Positions 22,825 through 28,386 of a stretch of DNA of 28,832 nt are shown in pieces. The DNA comes from a virus. Position 1 is the first letter of the stretch; each line of letters begins with the position of its first letter. The position numbers and the translations under genes are program-made. The notes beneath the pieces were generated by a model. The model did not search any database and was not told the origin of the DNA. It saw only the letters and a program-made list of their open reading frames with translations. The DNA is taken from IMG/VR virus record IMGVR_UViG_3300028920_000217, positions 1-28,832 of that record. One strand, 5' to 3'.

Positions 22825-22844
22825 AGGGAGGTAGCGAGATTGTT

Positions 22845-22874
22845 GCCCCCTCATTCAACAGGGGGCTTTTTTTT
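22845..22874 (+). terminator. Strong intrinsic terminator of the early rightward operon
   Basis: GCCCCCT (22845-22851) pairs with AGGGGGC (22860-22866), loop of eight, followed by eight Ts. It lies between convergent units; the stop codon of the leftward gene at 22851 falls inside this structure. Confidence 0.9.
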
Positions 22875-23090
22875 GCGCCGGTCCCAATTGTAATTTACCA
22901 GCAACCCCATGAACCCGGAACCGAGACCAACGAGCAGCCCATCGGACAGGTCAACAACGTTGCCCCGGAGAAGCTCAACAAGAACAACAAATATCTTGAG
23001 AATAACAAAAATTATGATAAAGAAGAACAGCACTGAAGCATAGAAATACACCGGCTGGAAATCACCCTGAGAATAGAAAAACTTTTTCAT
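22851..23090 (-). CDS. Small integral membrane protein
   Basis: 79 residues; AGAGG precedes the ATG at 23090, which overlaps the previous stop as ATGA. Residues about 14-39 form a long hydrophobic helix (VYFYASVLFFFIIIFVILKIFVVLVEL) and about 50-66 a second, glycine-rich one (DGLLVGLGSGFMGLLVNY). The C-terminus is basic (DRRKKKPP). Topology resembles small phage membrane proteins such as holins, but it is far from the peptidase end of the late operon and I would not assign that role. It is the last gene of the right leftward unit. Confidence 0.6.
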   Translation of the reverse strand: MKKFFYSQGDFQPVYFYASVLFFFIIIFVILKIFVVLVELLRGNVVDLSDGLLVGLGSGFMGLLVNYNWDRRKKKPPVE

Positions 23091-23293
23091 GTGCCTCTCC
23101 CAAAAAGCGTCTTAATTTTAGCCCATGTCCACCACCACTTTCTGATCTTAACCCCGCAGAAAGGACAGGTCATGCCCTTGACTTTTTCTTCGTTGTATTG
23201 GTTCCAATCAAGTTTATTGTAGGCTTCGGGACAGGCATAAAAATATGAATACTTACCATGAAAAATATATTGGCATTTCTCTAAATCTTTCAT
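23087..23293 (-). CDS. Small cysteine-containing protein, possible zinc binder
   Basis: 68 residues; AAGG(T)AGAGT precedes the ATG at 23293. It holds C8, C21 and a CPFCG knuckle near residues 43-47, followed by a basic Trp-rich helix (KIRKWWWTWAKIKTLFGRG). The single CxxC plus earlier cysteines could bind one zinc. The Trp/Lys-rich tail could touch membrane or nucleic acid. No family recognised. Confidence 0.55.
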   Translation of the reverse strand: MKDLEKCQYIFHGKYSYFYACPEAYNKLDWNQYNEEKVKGMTCPFCGVKIRKWWWTWAKIKTLFGRGT

Positions 23294-23333
23294 ACTCTAC
23301 CTTCATGCCACCCCTTTAAATATTTATAATTGC

Positions 23334-23430
23334 GTCCGGGGCATTGCACCCCGGTAGGAAGGAGGGAGGCCGGTTCTTTCAGAACATTCGTTCTCTACAG
23401 TACCCCGGCATGAAGCCGGGGCGACCGGAC
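23334..23430. other. Structured GC-rich intergenic segment, candidate ncRNA or processing site
   Basis: The 169-base gap between two leftward genes holds nested inverted repeats: CCGGGG/CCCCGG (23336-23354), GTTCT/AGAAC (23373-23385) with an overlapping alternative AGAAC/GTTCT (23381-23394), CCCCGGC/GCCGGGG (23403-23421), and an outer pair GTCCGG (23334-23339) with CCGGAC (23425-23430). A 12-base inverted repeat ACGCT-AA-AGCGT (23450-23461) lies at its right end beside the stop of the next gene. No coding frame or T-run explains it. Strand of action is uncertain. Confidence 0.5.
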
Positions 23431-23462
23431 CCTGTACTCTATATATTATACGCTAAAGCGTG

Positions 23463-24008
23463 TTATTTTATGGTACTTTTTTCTTGAACAGCAGCTTTCG
23501 CTTTCTGAAACAGTATGGCAAGCCTTACTCCCTGTATCTCTTTTTCTGCTTTTTCTATCTGGCTTAAAAGCCTGTCGCAAAAATTTATATCGAGATCATG
23601 TTTTGTACTCAGGTGCTTAACAACTTCCGGTCGCAGCTTGCACTGTAAAAAGGTGATAAAATCTCGAACCTTTGTTCGCCACTCTCCCCAGTCTGAGCTG
23701 TGTGCAATCCAATGCCAATATGAAAAGGGGTTCGCACACCCGTGCCCTGCCAATACCAAAATACATTTTGAACAAGCTAAACGATTTTCGCTATTACGTC
23801 CTACATGCTGGCACAAGGGACAATGTTCACCATACCAGTTTTCCCCGCACATATTGTACATTTTTGCCCTTGAGGCGGGGTCGGTGGAAGGTTCGTCTTC
23901 TATGGCATCAAGCATCCGAGTGTAATGACTGATCGTCTGATCTATTGCTTTCAGTATGTCCGGTCCTTCTTCCTGAATTATTTTAATCGCCCTTTCATTA
24001 AACTTCAT
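23463..24008 (-). CDS. Cysteine-rich hypothetical protein with zinc-knuckle region
   Basis: 181 residues, GGGGAG four to five bases before the ATG at 24008. Residues about 54-90 contain a cysteine cluster (MCGENWYGEHCPLCQ, LACSKCILVLAGHGC) with two CxxC knuckles, likely binding zinc. Flanks are helical (EEGPDILKAIDQTISHYTRMLDAI; LLSQIEKAEKEIQGVRLAILFQKAKAAV). It could be a structural zinc domain for RNA or protein binding. I do not recognise the family. Confidence 0.6.
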   Translation of the reverse strand: MKFNERAIKIIQEEGPDILKAIDQTISHYTRMLDAIEDEPSTDPASRAKMYNMCGENWYGEHCPLCQHVGRNSENRLACSKCILVLAGHGCANPFSYWHWIAHSSDWGEWRTKVRDFITFLQCKLRPEVVKHLSTKHDLDINFCDRLLSQIEKAEKEIQGVRLAILFQKAKAAVQEKSTIK

Positions 24009-24023
24009 TTTTCTCCCCCGCGC

Positions 24024-24296
24024 TTATATGATTAAATCAGCTCTAATTCTCTCCAGTCGCCTTGCCATACTGCCAACTTCCCTTCGTATTTGTTCCAGCT
24101 TTTCTGAAACGGGTGTAGGTTCCGGCTCTCTGGCGTTTGTATGAACTTCTTCTGGTGGGGGTTCTTTCGTCACCGGCTTCAAACTCTCCTCTAATGCGCT
24201 AATGCTTGTATACAAAACCGAAAGCTCTCCCATAATTTCCGCAGCTTGTCCTAAGAGGACACTGCTTTTTTTTGTTTCACCTGTATTTACACTCAT
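24024..24296 (-). CDS. Coiled-coil hypothetical protein
   Basis: 90 residues; AGGAG lies eight bases before the ATG at 24296, which overlaps the stop of the ribbon-helix-helix gene as ATGA. Two helical segments (AAEIMGELSVLYTSISALEESLK; EKLEQIRREVGSMARRLERIRADL) flank a Pro/Glu-rich linker (TKEPPPEEVHTNAREPEPTP). No catalytic or metal residues. The coupling suggests a working relation with the upstream DNA-binding protein. Confidence 0.55.
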   Translation of the reverse strand: MSVNTGETKKSSVLLGQAAEIMGELSVLYTSISALEESLKPVTKEPPPEEVHTNAREPEPTPVSEKLEQIRREVGSMARRLERIRADLII

Positions 24297-24451
24297 TTTT
24301 TTTCTCTCCTTCCCGAATAACGGGCTAAATAATTTACCAAAGCCACCCGTGCCAGAGCTGCCGTGTTCCCGAACCCTTTTGCGCGGGCGTATTCTTCAGC
24401 TTCTTCCTTCAGGTCTTCATCGACCTTAAATTTAATTATTGTTCCCTTCAT
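24293..24451 (-). CDS. Ribbon-helix-helix (CopG/Arc-like) DNA-binding protein, 52 residues
   Basis: Start at 24451 with AGAGG seven bases before it; the stop overlaps the next ATG as ATGA. The sequence begins MKGTIIKFKVDEDLKEEAEE and continues YARAKGFGNTAALARVALVNYL. One short beta strand followed by two helices with the turn GFGNTAAL is the pattern of RHH proteins such as CopG, Arc and MetJ, whose paired strands insert in the DNA major groove as a dimer. It is a likely transcriptional regulator; the palindromes in the control region are candidate targets, but no direct link is shown. Confidence 0.65.
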   Translation of the reverse strand: MKGTIIKFKVDEDLKEEAEEYARAKGFGNTAALARVALVNYLARYSGRREKK

Positions 24452-24480
24452 CTTTTTTCCTCTCATGATGCTTGCAGTCT

Positions 24481-24708
24481 TTACATGGCATGGTGTTCTC
24501 TCTTGTGTGCAGTGTATTTTTTGCGGGGCTGCGGGTCGTTTTTTTTCAACTCAATATCCAGGTAATCCTTAATCGCTTCAATCTTTTGACTGAGATCATT
24601 AATCAGAAGAACTGTGTCGCAGTTAGCCTGGTTAATACTGTTCTGTAAATCTGATATTCTGCTTCTCACATAATCCCCAATGCCCGGTGTTATTTTATCC
24701 TTTTTCAT
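24481..24708 (-). CDS. Coiled-coil hypothetical protein, paralogue of the upstream gene
   Basis: 75 residues; start overlaps the preceding stop as ATGA. Helical throughout (DYVRSRISDLQNSINQANCDTVLLINDLSQKIEAIKDYLDIELKK). Its end (IEAIKDYLDIELKK followed by KKYTAHKRE) aligns with VDALVDHLKVDLRK and EKYIVYKRK of the next protein upstream, so the two look like a duplicated pair. Function unknown. Confidence 0.55.
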   Translation of the reverse strand: MKKDKITPGIGDYVRSRISDLQNSINQANCDTVLLINDLSQKIEAIKDYLDIELKKNDPQPRKKYTAHKREHHAM

Positions 24709-25052
24709 TTCTTCTTCCTCTTGTACACAATGTATTTTTCGGGAGTATATCTCGCTGCTCTTTTCCTTAAATCCACCTTCAGGTGGTCAACAAGGGCGTC
24801 AACCTTCCGTCTGATCTCCCATAGATCGTCCCTTAATTCTTTCAGGTTTAGTTCTTCCAGGGTCTTCAGCCGTTTTTCGTGGTCCATCCCCCGGTGGTTA
24901 GAACAGGTGTCTTGTTCAATGCTTCTTCGTAAATCATTTATGTCCTGGACCACCCCTTCTAATATTTCAAAACAGGCTGCTTCCTGAGTGGGTGCTTCTT
25001 CGGGTTTCGCTTTTCTCCTTTGAAAATAATCTTTTATATGCCTTATTCTCAT
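24705..25052 (-). CDS. Coiled-coil hypothetical protein
   Basis: 115 residues from the start I choose at 25052 (MRIRHIKDYFQRRKAK): AGAGG lies eight bases before it. The frame is open further upstream, but only through the tRNA-Met gene, which is not coding. It is helical with heptads (FEILEGVVQDINDLRRSIEQ; LKTLEELNLKELRDDLWEIRRKVDALVDHL) and a basic tail (KRAARYTPEKYIVYKRKKK). It is paralogous at its C-terminus to the following gene. Confidence 0.6.
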   Translation of the reverse strand: MRIRHIKDYFQRRKAKPEEAPTQEAACFEILEGVVQDINDLRRSIEQDTCSNHRGMDHEKRLKTLEELNLKELRDDLWEIRRKVDALVDHLKVDLRKRAARYTPEKYIVYKRKKK

Positions 25053-25076
25053 TTCTTTTTCCTCTTGTGGTTTTCT

Positions 25077-25153
25077 TCGCGGGACCGGGAATCGAACCCG
25101 GACCGATTTACAGGATATGAGCCTGTCACAGCACCAATACTGTCTGCCCCGCA
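25077..25153 (-). tRNA. tRNA with CAT anticodon (Met, or Ile2 if modified)
   Basis: 77 bases on the minus strand. Acceptor TGCGGGG pairs with TCCCGCG (T1.G72 and G7.T66 wobbles), then A73; CCA is not encoded. D stem ACAG/CTGT; anticodon stem ACAGG/CCTGT with loop CTCATAT, anticodon CAT; T arm CCGGG-TTCGATT-CCCGG. Odd points are three bases between acceptor and D stem and an eight-base variable loop. The anticodon stem lacks the three G-C pairs of initiator tRNA, so elongator Met or a lysidine-modified Ile tRNA is more likely. Confidence 0.8.
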
Positions 25154-25198
25154 TACACGGCTGCCAATCTTTCAAGGGGTTTCCTCTACGGAAACATG

Positions 25199-25271
25199 GG
25201 CGGGGAAGGGGAATCGAACCCCCGCTTCAGGTGTCACAAACCTGGGTGCTTCCAACTACACCACCCTCGCC
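25199..25271 (-). tRNA. tRNA-His (GTG)
   Basis: 73 bases including G-1. Anticodon stem CAGGT/ACCTG with loop TTGTGAC, anticodon GTG. The extra 5' G opposite C73, the histidine identity pair, is present. T arm GGGGG-TTCGATT-CCCCT; D arm closes with GTG/CAC. The acceptor has an A4 x C69 mismatch. CCA is not encoded. Confidence 0.88.
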
Positions 25272-25297
25272 ATAACCCCCGCCATAAAATATAAGTC

Positions 25298-25333
25298 AAA
25301 AATGGGGCAGGGGTAGTGCCAGTACCCCCGCCC
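25298..25333 (-). terminator. Hairpin terminator between the tmRNA-like RNA and tRNA-His
   Basis: Minus strand: GGGC, a mismatch, GGGGTA, loop of seven, TACCCC, mismatch, GCCC, then CATTTTTGA with five Ts. It could end transcription after the tmRNA-like RNA or serve as a processing stem in the tRNA cluster. Confidence 0.55.
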
Positions 25334-25363
25334 GAATAAAGGAGGTGTCAATGAAATAACATC

Positions 25364-25439
25364 TGGACATGGCGGGAATCGAACCCGCGTCCAGGGACAG
25401 CACTTCGGCTTTAATCCCTGTCTACACCTGTTCATGCCC
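25364..25439 (-). ncRNA. tmRNA-like RNA: tRNA-like domain with G3.U70 and no tag-encoding region
   Basis: 76 bases on the minus strand. Acceptor GGGCATG pairs with CATGTCC, followed by A73; the third pair is G3.U70, the alanine identity element used by tmRNA. The 3' end GGACGCGGGTTCGATTCCCG reproduces the tmRNA T-arm region, and GGTGTAGACAGGG near the 5' end matches the tmRNA D-analogue consensus GGnTTCGACnGGG at all but two fixed positions. There is no D stem. CAGGGA/TCCCTG forms the P2-like helix, closed by only 17 bases with a small AGC/GCT helix, so no seven-base anticodon loop, no pseudoknots and no tag reading frame exist. CCA is not encoded. It starts one base after the stop of the preceding gene, implying release by RNase P. 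Confidence 0.7.
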
Positions 25440-25440
25440 C

Positions 25441-25770
25441 TTATGCTGACTTCAACGCTTTTCTTACATGCTTCACCTGAAAATAGTGTGTTGCACCGGC
25501 AACCTGTTTGTCCGTTCGTCTTTTAGCCGTCCGTCTTCTGGTTTCAATTTTCCGGCAAAACTTATCCAGTGCCTTGTCCAATGCAATTGTTTCGCCAGTG
25601 CTCCGGTCAAACTGATCTCCGGCAGCAAAATTACATTTAGCAATTCCAACTGTTTTTATCTCCCCAATACCATAGCTGCTGACCAGTGTGCATTTTACAA
25701 CCTTTTGATTAAACTCCTGGAACTCTGCCCGAAATTTAATATTGTTAAACTTACCCCTTAATACTCTCAT
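25441..25770 (-). CDS. Hypothetical basic protein directly upstream of the tmRNA-like RNA
   Basis: 109 residues; AAGGGG precedes the ATG at 25770. Begins MRVLRGKFNNIKFRAEFQEF, then beta-like VVKCTLVSSYGIGEIKTVGIAKCNF, and a basic helical end (LDKFCRKIETRRRTAKRRTDKQ, HYFQVKHVRKALKS). The basic character suggests nucleic-acid binding. Its stop codon lies one base before the tmRNA-like RNA, so both are probably on one transcript. No family recognised. Confidence 0.6.
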   Translation of the reverse strand: MRVLRGKFNNIKFRAEFQEFNQKVVKCTLVSSYGIGEIKTVGIAKCNFAAGDQFDRSTGETIALDKALDKFCRKIETRRRTAKRRTDKQVAGATHYFQVKHVRKALKSA

Positions 25771-25793
25771 TTTCCCCTTCCCCTTGTTTGTTG

Positions 25794-25973
25794 TTAATGA
25801 AACAGTTTCCCCTGACTCCTCTCTGCCAGGTCTTTTTTCATCCGCATAATTTTGCGATTAAGTTTTCCCTTCTTCTTTTCCAATGCCTCAATCTGATTAT
25901 TTAATTCATATACTTCGTCTTGTAGTATGGTTATTTCCAGCTCCGGGTCTGTGTTAGGTCTTATAAATGGCAT
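25794..25973 (-). CDS. Small coiled-coil protein (59 residues)
   Basis: Starts in a TGATG overlap with the RNA ligase stop at 25973. It begins MPFIRPNTDPELEITILQDE and continues as a lysine-rich heptad helix (VYELNNQIEALEKKKGKLNRKIMRM), ending in LAERSQGKLFH. It is probably a dimeric or trimeric helical protein. The tight coupling to the ligase gene suggests shared expression. Function unknown. Confidence 0.6.
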   Translation of the reverse strand: MPFIRPNTDPELEITILQDEVYELNNQIEALEKKKGKLNRKIMRMKKDLAERSQGKLFH

Positions 25974-26470
25974 CAGAACACCCCCGGCATAAGCTCTTTT
26001 ACCCTGTTAAAAACAAAAAACCGCAGGGTCTTAAAGTTTATGGTGGGGTCTTTGAACTTCTTCAGGATATTCCATGTTTCTTCTCTCACGATGTCATAAA
26101 ACACGGTATTCAATAAGCGTGGAATATCTTTGCTCCCGAACCCTTCAATCTTTGCCTTAACCTTCTCGCATAACGCCTGAGTAACGTACATCTGTGCAAT
26201 CGCATCTTCTACCTGTGCTTTCCCTTTCTGCTCCGGTGCGCCCATAACTTTGCAGTGCTTCTCTTTGAACTCTGCTCTGACAATCTTCGCCCAGGTCTGT
26301 CTTCCGTATGCGTTCCTGTAACCGTAGTTCTTAATAACTATTCCCTCACCAGCCCCCTTTCCGTCCTGAATCAAATAGTCATTCTTCTCAAGCAGGGCTA
26401 CAAGCTGTTCATAGGTCGGATTCTGAATAATCGCCAATGGTGGAATGTATTCAATGCCGTGTTCTTCCAA
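25973..26470 (-). CDS. RNA ligase, C-terminal half after an in-frame TAG
   Basis: The same reading frame as the upstream ligase half continues past a TAG (26483-26485) as YQPILEEHGIEYIPPLAII and so on; the coordinates here begin at the only near-start codon, a TTG at 26470, which has no ribosome site. It carries nucleotidyltransferase motif IV (GEGIVIKNYGYRN) and motif V (TWAKIVRAEFKEK), followed by a helical C-terminal domain (QVEDAIAQMYVTQALCEKVKAKIEGF; ETWNILKKFKDPTINFKTLRFFVFNRV). Without the N-terminal lysine this half cannot be adenylated. It is made only if the TAG is read through, if internal initiation occurs, or not at all. Confidence 0.7.
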   Translation of the reverse strand: MEEHGIEYIPPLAIIQNPTYEQLVALLEKNDYLIQDGKGAGEGIVIKNYGYRNAYGRQTWAKIVRAEFKEKHCKVMGAPEQKGKAQVEDAIAQMYVTQALCEKVKAKIEGFGSKDIPRLLNTVFYDIVREETWNILKKFKDPTINFKTLRFFVFNRVKELMPGVF

Positions 26471-26482
26471 TATTGGCTGGTA

Positions 26483-26866
26483 CTAAGGGTAGGGCAGATA
26501 CGCCACTCCCGCATCCTGAAAGGGGTTGTCCACTGCAACGTCAAACACATAGAATCTGCGCCATGCTTCGTCCCTGTATGTTCTCAAAGTATGCGGAACC
26601 AACCACTCGCCAAACAAACGTAAATCAGAGTGCGCCTTAAAAAACTCAATCAGTTCCGGTCGCTCCTTTGCATACTCACAAAATCCTGCATTGTCTGAAC
26701 TTAAAGACAGGTGCTTTCTCCGGCTTCCGGTTTCGACCGCCCCATCGTACCAAACACTTGCGTTCGTGCCGTCAATTTTCGGGAACACGTGCACTCTGCC
26801 TACGTCAATACCCCGAACTTCATCCGTGCCGTAACGCTCTATATGTTGATATTTTTCAAACTTCAT
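26483..26866 (-). CDS. RNA ligase, N-terminal catalytic half ending at an in-frame TAG
   Basis: Start chosen at 26866 (MKFEKYQHIERYG), five bases after the preceding TAG stop; the in-frame ATGs further up lie inside that gene. Motif I KIDGTN has the nucleophile lysine at residue 30 (FPKIDGTNASVW), followed by LFGEWLVPHTLRTY and RRFYVFDVAV (motif III region), as in the PF09414-type RNA ligases. Codon 128 is TAG. Reading on in frame gives a full 297-codon ligase with motifs IV and V in order and no other break, so this is a single-base nonsense change or a recoded codon. CAG to TAG is one transition away. Neighbouring HAD phosphatase and tRNAs support an RNA-repair role. Confidence 0.75.
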   Translation of the reverse strand: MKFEKYQHIERYGTDEVRGIDVGRVHVFPKIDGTNASVWYDGAVETGSRRKHLSLSSDNAGFCEYAKERPELIEFFKAHSDLRLFGEWLVPHTLRTYRDEAWRRFYVFDVAVDNPFQDAGVAYLPYP

Positions 26867-26870
26867 TGTT

Positions 26871-27071
26871 CTACCACGTGTCGTACCCCGGTATAGCTTC
26901 ATCAATCGTCTTCTCAGTAAAGCCCATCCCTCTTAGTAAAGCCCTGAAAAGCTCTGTCATGTCAGAAACGTGCTCACACTTTTTCAGTCTGTCTTCAACC
27001 GTTATTGACGCGCTTTCTGCTGGATAACCATACTGGTGTTCTTTTTCAATCTGCACTGTAATTCGTATCAT
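26871..27071 (-). CDS. Small hypothetical protein
   Basis: 66 residues from 27071 (MIRITVQIEKEHQYGYP). GGGGG lies six bases before this ATG, whereas the ATG two codons earlier has no spacing to it. It is beta-strand first (ITVQIEKEHQYGYPAESASITVEDRL), then helical (HVSDMTELFRALLRGMGFTEKTIDEAI). The gene overlaps the HAD phosphatase end by 26 bases and stops with TAG just before the ligase. Function unknown. Confidence 0.6.
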   Translation of the reverse strand: MIRITVQIEKEHQYGYPAESASITVEDRLKKCEHVSDMTELFRALLRGMGFTEKTIDEAIPGYDTW

Positions 27072-27459
27072 TTTCATCCCCCACCAAGTCTTTGAATAAA
27101 TTCGGGTTAAACTCCGGCTGTTCCATCGTTGATATTATCTCGTATGTTTTTTCCCATCCCGGAAACCCGCCCAGGTTTTTATCATCGATATATATATCCG
27201 CATAAATCTTCGGTGCTGGTTTAAAGCCTATAATCTCATAATTTACATTCTCATTTACACGGTCAAAGGGTACGCCGTTCTTGTGCAAATACTCAATCGC
27301 ACAAACAAGCTCCTGACCGCCCCGGCACGTCCAAATTATTATCCGGTGTCCATCTGCGTATAACTGACTTATGGTTTCAAAAGCTCCCGGCAGTGGCTTA
27401 CCGATATGCGGGTACTTATGTTCAACGATTGTACCGTCAAAATCTATTGCAATAATCAT
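27046..27459 (-). CDS. HAD-superfamily phosphatase, candidate nucleic-acid end-processing enzyme
   Basis: 137 residues from 27459 (MIIAIDFDGTIVEHKYP), where GGAGG stands five bases before the ATG in a TAATG overlap. Motif I IDFDGT supplies the two catalytic aspartates at residues 5 and 7. Motif II is IIIWTCRGG, the lysine motif is GFKPAPKIYADI, and motif IV is YIDDKN. Length and motif spacing fit small HAD phosphatases without a large cap, related to those in phage 5'-kinase/3'-phosphatase enzymes. No kinase domain is attached. Next to an RNA ligase it could clear 3' or cyclic phosphates before sealing, but substrate is inferred from context. Confidence 0.8.
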   Translation of the reverse strand: MIIAIDFDGTIVEHKYPHIGKPLPGAFETISQLYADGHRIIIWTCRGGQELVCAIEYLHKNGVPFDRVNENVNYEIIGFKPAPKIYADIYIDDKNLGGFPGWEKTYEIISTMEQPEFNPNLFKDLVGDENDTNYSAD

Positions 27460-27857
27460 TAATGCCTCCGGTGAAACCGTGATCTGATTGGACATATAAG
27501 AACGTGTTTCATTTCCATTTCGTAATGCCGGTGGTCCATATCTCTGAGAATCCTTCCGTAATCGTTTTCGCCATAATGTTCACACATTCCGTGCCTGTTG
27601 CCATATTCACAAAAAATACAGCCTTTATGTTTTACGCAAAAAGGACAGGCAAACGAGCCAAAATCGAATCTGTTTTTACCTTCCTGTGTAAACATTCGCG
27701 CCAATACTTTAGCTGCATCACGGTAGGACCAGCTCAAAATCGCCTGTGCGTCTTCTTCGTCAAAATAGGGAAGGTCTGTAAATCTTGCTATCTCCCCCGC
27801 CTTGCGCTTCATATAATCCACAAGGGTTTTTCGTGGAAAAATATATTGACTCACCAT
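27459..27857 (-). CDS. Cysteine-rich hypothetical protein, probable zinc binder
   Basis: 132 residues; GAGG lies seven bases before the ATG at 27857, which overlaps the preceding stop by seven bases. The middle holds CPFCVKHKGCIFCEYGNRHGMCEHYG, with five to six cysteines and histidines, likely binding one or two zinc ions. The N-terminal half is helical (TLVDYMKRKAGEIARF; AQAILSWSYRDAAKVLARMF), the C-terminus is basic (CPIRSRFHRRH). It is translated in step with the HAD phosphatase. I do not recognise the family. Confidence 0.6.
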   Translation of the reverse strand: MVSQYIFPRKTLVDYMKRKAGEIARFTDLPYFDEEDAQAILSWSYRDAAKVLARMFTQEGKNRFDFGSFACPFCVKHKGCIFCEYGNRHGMCEHYGENDYGRILRDMDHRHYEMEMKHVLICPIRSRFHRRH

Positions 27858-28195
27858 GTTATTACCTCACCTTCAAATGGTATACCGTATTGGTGTAAAA
27901 TAAAATCATACATTTCGGCAAAGCTGTTAAATCCGTCTTCAGTTGCCAGCCGTTCCCTTTCGCGGGGTGCGATCTCCCTGTCTTCTATGTACACCCGATA
28001 TGTCCCAATATAGACCGGCTTTACATCTTTACAAACAACAGTCGTTATGTGTTGAGCGATTTTTTCATCACCGCCGGAGTACAGCTTTATTTCATCCCCC
28101 GGCGCAATTCCCTTTCTTCTCCTGATTGTCTGTCTCTTTCTGCCAACCAAAAGAATAGGGTAAAACCGCTTCTTAAAACTCAGTGCGTGTGTCAT
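27851..28195 (-). CDS. ASCH-like domain protein
   Basis: 114 residues, start overlapping the preceding stop as ATGA. The opening MTHALSFKKRFYPILLVGRKRQTIRRRKGIAPGDEIKLYSG matches ASCH domains, which are PUA-like beta-barrels with a conserved (G)xKxxTxR stretch and GD turn. Later strands CKDVKPVYIGTYRVYIEDREI and a helix FNSFAEMYDFILHQYG fit the fold. ASCH proteins bind RNA or modified nucleotides and some cut RNA. Its place beside an RNA ligase, a phosphatase and tRNA genes points to RNA metabolism. Whether it is enzymatic cannot be told. Confidence 0.7.
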   Translation of the reverse strand: MTHALSFKKRFYPILLVGRKRQTIRRRKGIAPGDEIKLYSGGDEKIAQHITTVVCKDVKPVYIGTYRVYIEDREIAPRERERLATEDGFNSFAEMYDFILHQYGIPFEGEVITW

Positions 28196-28386
28196 AACCT
28201 TTTGAAAAACTTACACTTAAATTCTTCCTTCGTGTAAAGCTCTCTCTCCTTCATCCACTGTAAAAATAAAAAGCTCTCACAGGCTCCCCACTGTCCGTCC
28301 CGCATGAACCCATCGTCAGGATTCCAGAAATAACAATTTAAACACTGCCTAATAATATTTTTTCGTGGGCTTTTCTTTGATTCCAT
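28192..28386 (-). CDS. Small cysteine-containing protein
   Basis: 64 residues; GGAGAG precedes the ATG at 28386. Basic N-terminus (MESKKSPRKNIIRQ), then CLNCYFWNPDDGFMRDGQWGACESF and a late cysteine (FKCKFF). Four cysteines spaced C-x2-C-x17-C-x21-C could bind a metal or an iron-sulfur cluster. It ends in an ATGA overlap with the ASCH-like gene and overlaps the previous gene by 38 bases. Function unknown. Confidence 0.6.
   Translation of the reverse strand: MESKKSPRKNIIRQCLNCYFWNPDDGFMRDGQWGACESFLFLQWMKERELYTKEEFKCKFFKRL

Noticed and set aside
24705-25175. Upstream start for the coiled-coil gene at 25175
   Set aside because: The extra 41 codons would translate the tRNA-Met gene; the ATG at 25052 has a proper ribosome site.
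25020-25316. Open frame on the plus strand covering the tRNA genes
   Set aside because: It is the reverse complement of tRNA sequence (RESNPDRF and GNRTPASG are typical antisense-tRNA translations) and has no ribosome site.
25364-25439. A host ssrA attachment site left by integration
   Set aside because: An attachment site would keep only the 3' end of ssrA. Here both acceptor strands pair over seven bases and the D-analogue block is present, so the RNA is complete at both ends. No integrase is visible.
25364-25439. Ordinary or pyrrolysine tRNA
   Set aside because: No seven-base anticodon loop can be formed, no CTA lies in the loop, and the P2-like helix closes 17 bases; the tmRNA consensus blocks fit better.
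26483-26485. Genome-wide reassignment of TAG to an amino acid
   Set aside because: TAG serves as an apparent terminal codon at 20152-20154, 22578-22580, 26871-26873 and 28349-28351, each with neighbouring gene starts or structures in the right place, and no late structural gene needs TAG readthrough. No tRNA with a CTA anticodon is visible in the window. Only the ligase is affected.
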